The position numbers and the translations under genes were made by a program. A stretch of 64,000 bases of DNA from Choanephora cucurbitarum (Eukaryota > Mucoromycota > Mucoromycetes > Mucorales > Choanephoraceae). How positions within the stretch are numbered: position 1 is the stretch's first letter; every line of letters begins with the position of its first letter. Where the stretch lies: the NCBI GenBank assembly GCA_025331435.1, contig JAIWNI010000013.1, forward strand, positions 186,001 to 250,000, written 5' to 3'. Below, one piece after another: positions 57,554 to 64,000 of this stretch. The notes below the pieces were generated by a model. It was given only the letters and a program-made list of their open reading frames with translations, ran no database searches and was not told the DNA's origin.

Positions 57554-60500
57554 ATGGCATCAACTAAAGTAATGGCAGAACTTCATTCAAAACAAGCTGC
57601 TAATGTCTCACCATCCTTATCAAAGAAGTCTGCATCACGCTGGCATGCTTCACAATCAAATCACAAAGTAAGCATTTCTTGTTCTTTTGTTTTTCTTTTA
57701 TTGACTTGCTGATTCCATATGTTCTCTACGAAAGTCGCAGCCTTTAAAAGACGAAAACGGTAACCTACAGCTGAACAGAAAGCTTTGAATGCACTTACTG
57801 ATGTTGTCCTAGAGTTATTAAGACGACATGCCAATAGTCCACCATCGCTCTGTCTTCACCTTTATCCAACTTATTTTAAATTCGAGCATGAAGACGGTTT
57901 CTTTTCATACAAAAGTCAATTCAAGGTTAGATATAGAGAACGATATGATGAATACAGCATAATTAAAATAGTTGTCAATCAAAGGATTTCTTGATATGTG
58001 TAAAAGAGAGACGCTTACCAGGCGATCTAGTGGATGTCTTTAATGAAGCATCTTGTCGCTATTATGATGGTTAGATAGCTTATAATTTCAATATGCAACC
58101 TTATGACTGACTACTATCATAGGTTGCTTACTTGTAGATATTCATGACCATCGAGCACAAGGTGCACAGGACACAACAAAGCGTATAGTTATGAAACCAA
58201 CAGCAGAGAGCATCTGGACAGATATTGCGTTATTGAGTGAAGAATGGGGTGTCTCATACACTGAGGATTTTGCTTTGCAAATAGAAGCACAGATTCTTGT
58301 AAGCAAAAGAGATGGCATTCTATTCTCCAAAGAAGAAAAGAGACTTAACATCCTCTTCTTTTTTTCAGATTGCTACAGAAGAGCCACTCTGTTTAGATCC
58401 TTCAATTCAAGTTTCACGTATCAGTAATGCAATTGAATATGCATCAGGCAGACGAAGACCTAAACGAAAGATGAAATACAATTCAGTTGAACGAGAGCAG
58501 AAGCTAGCCAAGAAAGCAGAGAGCATTAAGCTTATGACATTGATGGATGCAGTAAGTGTATTTGACTACTGATTCAGCTCTTTTTTTTCTTACTGATTCC
58601 AAAACATAGCGAGCAAAACGTACATTTCCTTTCGAGCCAAGCTTTGGCAAAATTTCATTTATACATGATTGGAGAAGTAAAAGAACAAAGTTGGGATCAG
58701 AAGCATTACCAGCCATTGACACCAAAAAGGGCAAAGGTAGAAAGGGTGTTATGGAACCTCCTGTTTTATCAGATGGAAGAAAATGTACACGTACCGTTCG
58801 ATTTGAGCGTACAGAGGGCGATAGAAAAGTCTATACAATTGTGAATATATATGTAAATAATGGCGAATATGATGGTGTCTTTCGTTGGGGCACAGTATAC
58901 GATACAAGCATAAATGGAGGTAGCATCGACTTCAAACTGGGCACAGAGAATTTAGTAGAAGCCTATATACTCCATCTCAAATCAACATATGGACAATTCA
59001 ATGCTGTCATTTGCGATAATACCAATGTCAATGCTGTTCCTCCTTCTCCTTCAACTATCCGATTACCTAATGGCATCACACAGCCTGCCCCTCAACGACC
59101 CACACAACCCGCACAAAACCAAGCACAGTCTGTACAAATACAAGCTCACCAAGTGCCACAACAAGCACCACAGCAGGTACAGCAACTGACGCAGCAAGGA
59201 CAACAAGCACGACCAACACAACCGTTGACCAATCTTCAGATCCAACAACTACATGCTCAACAAAATCGCGCTATGCAGGCCAAAGCAGCTATGTTGCCTC
59301 CTCATCAAAGAGCGTTGCTTGCACAAGCTCAAGCTCAAGCACAGGCCCAAGCACAGGCTCAAGCACAAGCCCAAGCTCAGAATCAAGCATCCAATCAACC
59401 ACCACAAAACCAACAACCATCATCTCAGCAAACCCCTCAACAAACACCACAACAAACACCCCAACAAGTGCCACAGCAACTGTCTACAGGTCTCACTCAA
59501 GCACAAATACAGGTCCAAGCACAAGCTCAAGCATTGGCTCAGGCTCAAGCTCAGGCCCAAGCTCAAGCACTGGCGCAAATACAATCACAAGCTCATTTGC
59601 AACAAATGCAACAACAAGCGGCATCAGCTCAGTCTCGTGCATCAACGCCTTCTCAATCTCATCTAAGTACACCTACCATCTCACATACCACTCCTATTCA
59701 GCAACCTGCTGCCTTGCCTTCACGTCAATCCATGACAATTGCAAACAACGGCATGAAATCACAACAACCTACGCCCACTCAAAATCAGGCACAACTGTCC
59801 GCTCAGCACCTAGCTGCATTACAGCAGCAGCAGAATATGATGCAATCAATAGGTTTGCCTCAGCGCAACACACCATCCTCTCTACCTGCAGCTCAGCTCA
59901 ACAACATGTTGTCTGCGGGCAATAACAATCCTACTATGCTCATGAACTCAAATCAACAAGCAACTGGATTGCCTACTCAAATGACAGCCATGCAACAAGC
60001 AGCTCTGGCTCAAGCATTGAGTGCTGGTATGACAAATGGTCAGCCCATGACACCGCAAGCTTCGCTTCATCGTATTCAGCAATTAGTTCAAACAGGAGCT
60101 ATTCCTTTGGCGACTGCTCAACAATTGTTAAGCCAGTTAGCTAGTTCGGGTAATTTCCAAAGACAACAAGCTGCAGTCGCTGCTGCTCAACAACAGCAAC
60201 AGCAACAGACTCCACAACCACAACAGAATTCACCGGCTCAACAAAACCAGACTCAACAGGCTCAACAGCAACAGACTTTGCAAGCTTCAGCTCAAAGCCA
60301 ACCGGTTCAAACACCACAACAGACTCCACCAGCTCAACAAAGCCAGCAATCTCCTGTTCAACAAAGAATGGCTACTGGCTTGCCACAACAACAAGCTCAA
60401 CAGCAAACTCCTCAAGCACAACCAGCACAAAACCCTGTTCAATCACAAGCTAATTTAGCTGCCAGTCAAGTGTTTGCCCAAATGAGTCCTCAACATCAAC

Positions 60501-61624
60501 AGCAGATGGGTCTTATCTTGATGCGACGCAACCAACTGGCGACTTTGGCTGCAAGTCAGCGTATCTCTCAAGAAGACCTGCAGGTACAACTGCGCCAGTT
60601 GCAACAATTACAACAACAAGTGCTTCAGCAGCATCAACAGGCTCAGGCTTCTCAAGCGCAAGCATTACAACAGGCACAAGCACGTGCTGCTCAAGCTACA
60701 GGCCGTCCACCTCAACAAGTGACATTACCAAATCAACAAATGACACCGCCTCAACAACCTCAAGCTTTGCAACAGCCTCAAACGCCTCAACAAACACAGG
60801 CCCAAGCACAAGCTCAAACACAACAGCAACAACAGCAACAGCAACAACAGCAACAACAACAACAACAACAACAACAGCAACAACAGCAACAGCAGCAACA
60901 GCAACAGCAGCAACAACAGCAGCAACAACAACAGCAACAACAACAACAGCAACAACAGCAACAGCAACAACAGCAGCAACAACAACAGCAACAGCAACAG
61001 CAGCAGCAGCAACAACAACAACAACAACAAACTACTCCTGTAGCCAATCCTGCTGCTGCCTCTCAGATCAGTCCTCAGCAAGCACAAATTATACAACAAT
61101 TAATGCTTCAGCGTAATCTGAATGCTATGCGTGGTCGTGGCCGAGGGCAGGTTCCTTTGACCCAACAGCAAATAGCAGCATTCCAAGCCATGCGCCAACA
61201 GAGTGCGGCAGCCGCTGCTGCTGCTGCCAATGGCTTATTGAGAGGAAACCCTGCAGTTGGGCCTGGAAATGGCGCTAACGGTCTCAACATGCAAGACATA
61301 AACCGTACAGCTATGATGGCAGGATTAAACCAAAACCGTTTGAACCAAGCTGCATTACAGGCTGCTGCTGCCGCCGCTGTGTCTGGAGGAGCCAACAACC
61401 TTCAACCTAATGCTGCCGCTGCTGCCTTGTTGAGTCAGCAACAGCAATTTCAAATGAGTTTACAATTCCAACAAGCTGCTGCTGCAGCTGCTGCACAACA
61501 ACAGAGAAACAATATGTTGAGCTTCCAGCAACAACAACAGCAACAGCAGCAACAACAACAGCAGCAGCAAGGTAGTAATACACCTAATAGCACAGGCAGT
61601 AACAACAATGCTAATATGTCATGA
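57554..61624 (+). CDS. SPT20: SAGA complex subunit SPT20 with very large polyglutamine region
   Basis: SPT20 holds the SAGA transcription coactivator together. The exons are 57554-57667, 57779-57925, 57985-58069, 58123-58298, 58369-58551 and 58610-61624 (phases agree), giving 1239 aa. The conserved SEP/SPT20 region includes HANSPPSLCLHLYPTYFKFE, ERRLPGDLVDVF, SCRYYDGCLLVDIHDHR, SIWTDIALLSEEWG and RAKRTFPFEPSFGKISF. A domain with VRFERTEGDRKVYTIVNIYV follows. From residue about 380 on the protein is almost wholly Gln/Ala/Pro: AQ dipeptide repeats, then 70 uninterrupted glutamines (60821-61030, mixed CAA/CAG), Ala runs, an RGRGRG patch and a last Q tract. The size is about twice that of yeast Spt20, all from low-complexity sequence. 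Gln-rich arms are known in SAGA and Mediator subunits. Confidence 0.9.
60821..61030 (+). repeat. 70-codon CAA/CAG polyglutamine tract
   Basis: Seventy consecutive Gln codons, CAA and CAG intermixed irregularly, lie within SPT20. The mixing should make it more stable than a pure CAG run. Confidence 0.97.
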
Positions 61625-61744
61625 AACTCAAAATAATAAAATTACCAAATTTAGTCATTTGTTTTCAAAACAGAACTTAATTTGAAGATTGCTATCGGTT
61701 GTTTCTTTTTTTTCTTTCTTCTTTAATTTTATTCTGCTTGTTGA

Positions 61745-64000
61745 ATGAATATGCCACCAAACGCCCAAACTGAAGCAATTGCTGAAAATGACGAACAGCT
61801 GTCATTAACTCAACATTTTTGGTCGAAAGATAAATCTGGGATGCATCAATTGACACAATATATTCAATCTACGCATCAAGACTTGAAAGAAATTTTAGAA
61901 ATTTATATGGAAAGGTAGAAACACTACACAAAAAAAGAAGCTTGTTTAGAGTAACCCACTATTATCGTTTTAGAGCATGTATCGAGCAAGAGTTTGGTGA
62001 GAAATTAGCGGCATTGGCAGCAAAAGATAGATTGAAAACAGCCAAACAAGCAAAAAACGACATAAACACAACACAAAGTGCATTAGCTGCTATCTCCAAC
62101 GAACTTCAAAAAACAGCAGAATGTCACTTGAGCCTCTCATGCAACCTAAAAGATCAAGTAGCAGATGAAATTGATCGAAAGATAAAAGAATACCACACTC
62201 TACTTGACAAATGGATCGAGAGTCTGGATCAACTGGGTGATGAAAAGAAAGTAAAGATCACTGAACTTTTAAAAGTAAGGAAATATGATTTTTTTCTCAT
62301 CTGTTATCAACAGTCTAAAAAATCGAACAGATACGATCAAAATACCTCAAAGAACATGAATTATCAAATGGACAAACCACCTCCAACATGGCTTTGTTGA
62401 GTAAGTAAAAAGAGTAGACTTTGGTTGTTATTTTTGAGTCTGACAAAAGATATAAAAACAATAGAAGAACAATACAAAGCGTTAGTTGAACAAGTAGATC
62501 AGATTGCTCATGAATGGAATTCTACATGGACAGAGGCTTGTGAGGTTAGCGGATGATTTCATTTAGGTTACTAGCATAATAAGTAATACTATGATGTCTT
62601 ATAGGTGATGGAAGCTATGGAAGAGGACAGAGTAGAGCTTATTAAAAGTAACGTTTGGGAATATGCTAATTTGGCTTCAGCTACTCTCCTTGTACAAGAT
62701 GAAGTATGTAAATATATACAGCTTATTGGGTTTCACTAACATAACAAGTACAGTCATGCGAGTCTATAAGAAAACAATTAGAGAAATGTAGTTTTGAGCA
62801 AGATTTAAGACAATGCATTACATTGCATAGTACAGGATCAACCATACCAAGTAAAGTGTCTGTTACGTAGAAAGGAGCCTGAGTTTAACTAATTTTGTAC
62901 CATTAGCCACAAACGATTATGTGACAGAGATGATGCGAGAACAGAAAAGAAAACAACAAATGAATAGACCTAAACTGCCTGCTAAACCTGCACGTCATCC
63001 AAAAGGACAAGTAGAAGAAGAACATACAACAGCCGGTCCTCCACAAGAATCAAGCGAATCCAAAGTAACCCAAGATTCAACCACCAAACACAATATTATT
63101 CTATCTAGACCAACCACACCTGTCCAAGACCCGGATCGTCATGACCAAGACCATGAAACAAAGCAGGCATCTGAGCGAATACGCCCTCAAGTCAGTCAGC
63201 ATGCAGGAAGTACAGCTACACGTGGGCAGATTCGAAGAAAGCCCTTGAATAAAGCTCTTATGGAGCAAGTGACAAACGAAATGGCCATGGCGCGCCAACA
63301 GACTGAAGAAAAGCAGCCTGTATCACCATTGTCAACAGAAAGCGATCGTTCAGATAAACCCAAAAAACCAGTAGAGACAACCGAGCCTGTCAAGAATTAT
63401 GTACATCCAAATGCAGTTGTCAGCGAAGAGGCAAGAGCACGTCGACAACCTTCAGAATACAAGCCAGATACAGGCTCTATCCCCATTCGAAAGGCTAAAA
63501 GCGTTTCATCCTCAACAACGCCAAACCATATCTTAAAAGAAATAGCGACGGAACAACCTTCACAAGAATTCATGTCCACACATCCCATCATTCCTCCTAA
63601 ATCACCTCGTCCCTCAGCTCAGCAAATCTTTACTGACGAGACACAACCCCATCCTTATAACTCTAATATGCCACCTACTATGCCGCCTTATACCACTAAT
63701 CCATATGATACTTTACAGCAACAACAACAACATCCTCTTAGATCCCCTCTGATGCAATCTATGGCTTCACCCATGATGCAAGCCCATCGATCTCCTATGA
63801 TGCAGCCTATGGCTTCACCTATGATGCAACCCCATCGATCTCCTATGATGCAACCTATGGCCTCGCCTATGATGGGCCCTCAACAACATGCTGCTATGCA
63901 TTATGGCACGCAACCCAGAGGTACATTACCACCACCCATCACTATTCCCAACAACAATTATGGCCCATCACCTCAGGCTTCTCCAGCCATACCCTATGCT
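61745..64000 (+). CDS. F-BAR domain protein, 3' end outside window
   Basis: The start MNMPPNAQTEAIAEND is followed by an FCH/F-BAR helical region: LTQHFWSKDKSGMHQLTQYI, STHQDLKEILEIYMERACIE, EFGEKLAALAAKDRL and the long helices NELQKTAECHLSLSCNLKDQ, QVDQIAHEWNSTWTEACE and VMEAMEEDRVELIKSNVWEY. This matches the layout of Cdc15/Imp2/Bzz1-like membrane-curving proteins that link membrane to actin. Introns are short; exons begin at 61745, about 61974, 62359, 62461, 62605, 62754 and 62907. The C-terminal part is a disordered Pro/Ser/Gln-rich linker with a 48-nt tandem repeat. An SH3 domain might lie beyond the window. The ATG at 61751 is an alternative start two codons later. Confidence 0.8.
63743..63886 (+). 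repeat. Three tandem 48-nt repeats in the F-BAR gene
   Basis: The 16-residue unit SPMMQPMASPMMQPHR is repeated three times (SPLMQSM.., SPMMQPM.., SPMMQPM..), with over 85 percent nucleotide identity by eye. The unit keeps the reading frame and is methionine- and proline-rich. Confidence 0.9.

Noticed and set aside
57741..57770. A 19-nt exon followed by an 11-nt intron in SPT20
   Set aside because: The AACAG acceptor at 57778 restores phase 0 directly with a 111-nt intron, so neither is needed.
60725..61099. Poly-Leu and poly-Cys ORFs on the minus strand
   Set aside because: They are complements of the CAA/CAG tract of SPT20.

Overview
This window is nuclear DNA of a fungus. The base composition is AT-rich, and genes carry short introns (mostly 50-70 nt, GT..AG) and lie close together. 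The gene set fits an early-diverging fungus, most probably Mucoromycota/Mucorales: a HECGH/HSRHH/HVAHH delta-12 desaturase, ERG24, a cysteine-type THI4, a Reg1-like DUF1752 protein, and a Mutator-like (MULE) element with an OTU protease. Genus and species cannot be read from the sequence alone. All exon models below were built by eye from splice signals and reading-frame phase.

Layout, left to right. 1-13 kb: 5' part of an OPT oligopeptide transporter (-), a 562-aa membrane protein of unknown function (-), an OTU deubiquitinase (+), mitochondrial seryl-tRNA synthetase (-), an arabinokinase-N-terminal-like glycosyltransferase (+) and tubulin cofactor E (-). 13-31 kb: delta-12 desaturase (-), NuA4 subunit EAF7/MRGBP-like (-), possible transposon debris, a 934-aa PPR protein (-), THI4 (-), an Alba-domain protein (-), ERG24 (-) and a small secreted cysteine-rich protein (-). 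34-51 kb: a USP8/Doa4-type ubiquitin protease (-), 3-methyladenine DNA glycosylase (+), a divergent kinesin (-), a hypothetical protein (+), an SCI1-like SR-rich protein (-), a Reg1-like PP1 regulator (+) and a formin (+). 51.9-55.9 kb: a complete-looking MULE with about 110-bp terminal inverted repeats, a transposase gene and a broken OTU-protease frame. 57.5-64 kb: SAGA subunit SPT20 with a 70-glutamine tract (+), and an F-BAR protein that runs off the window (+).

There is no operon-like pathway cluster. Some functions recur: lipid and sterol membrane synthesis (desaturase, ERG24), cytoskeleton (TBCE, kinesin, formin, F-BAR), ubiquitin removal (OTU, USP) and chromatin acetyltransferase complexes (EAF7, SPT20). 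Two convergent gene pairs have stop codons only 10 and 16 nt apart. The most unusual material is the MULE/OTU element, a possible Fanzor/TnpB-type remnant flanked by inverted repeats near 20-22 kb, a GC-AG intron, a 19-nt microexon, an in-frame stop-free intron in ERG24, and a kinesin whose nucleotide-binding motifs are eroded.
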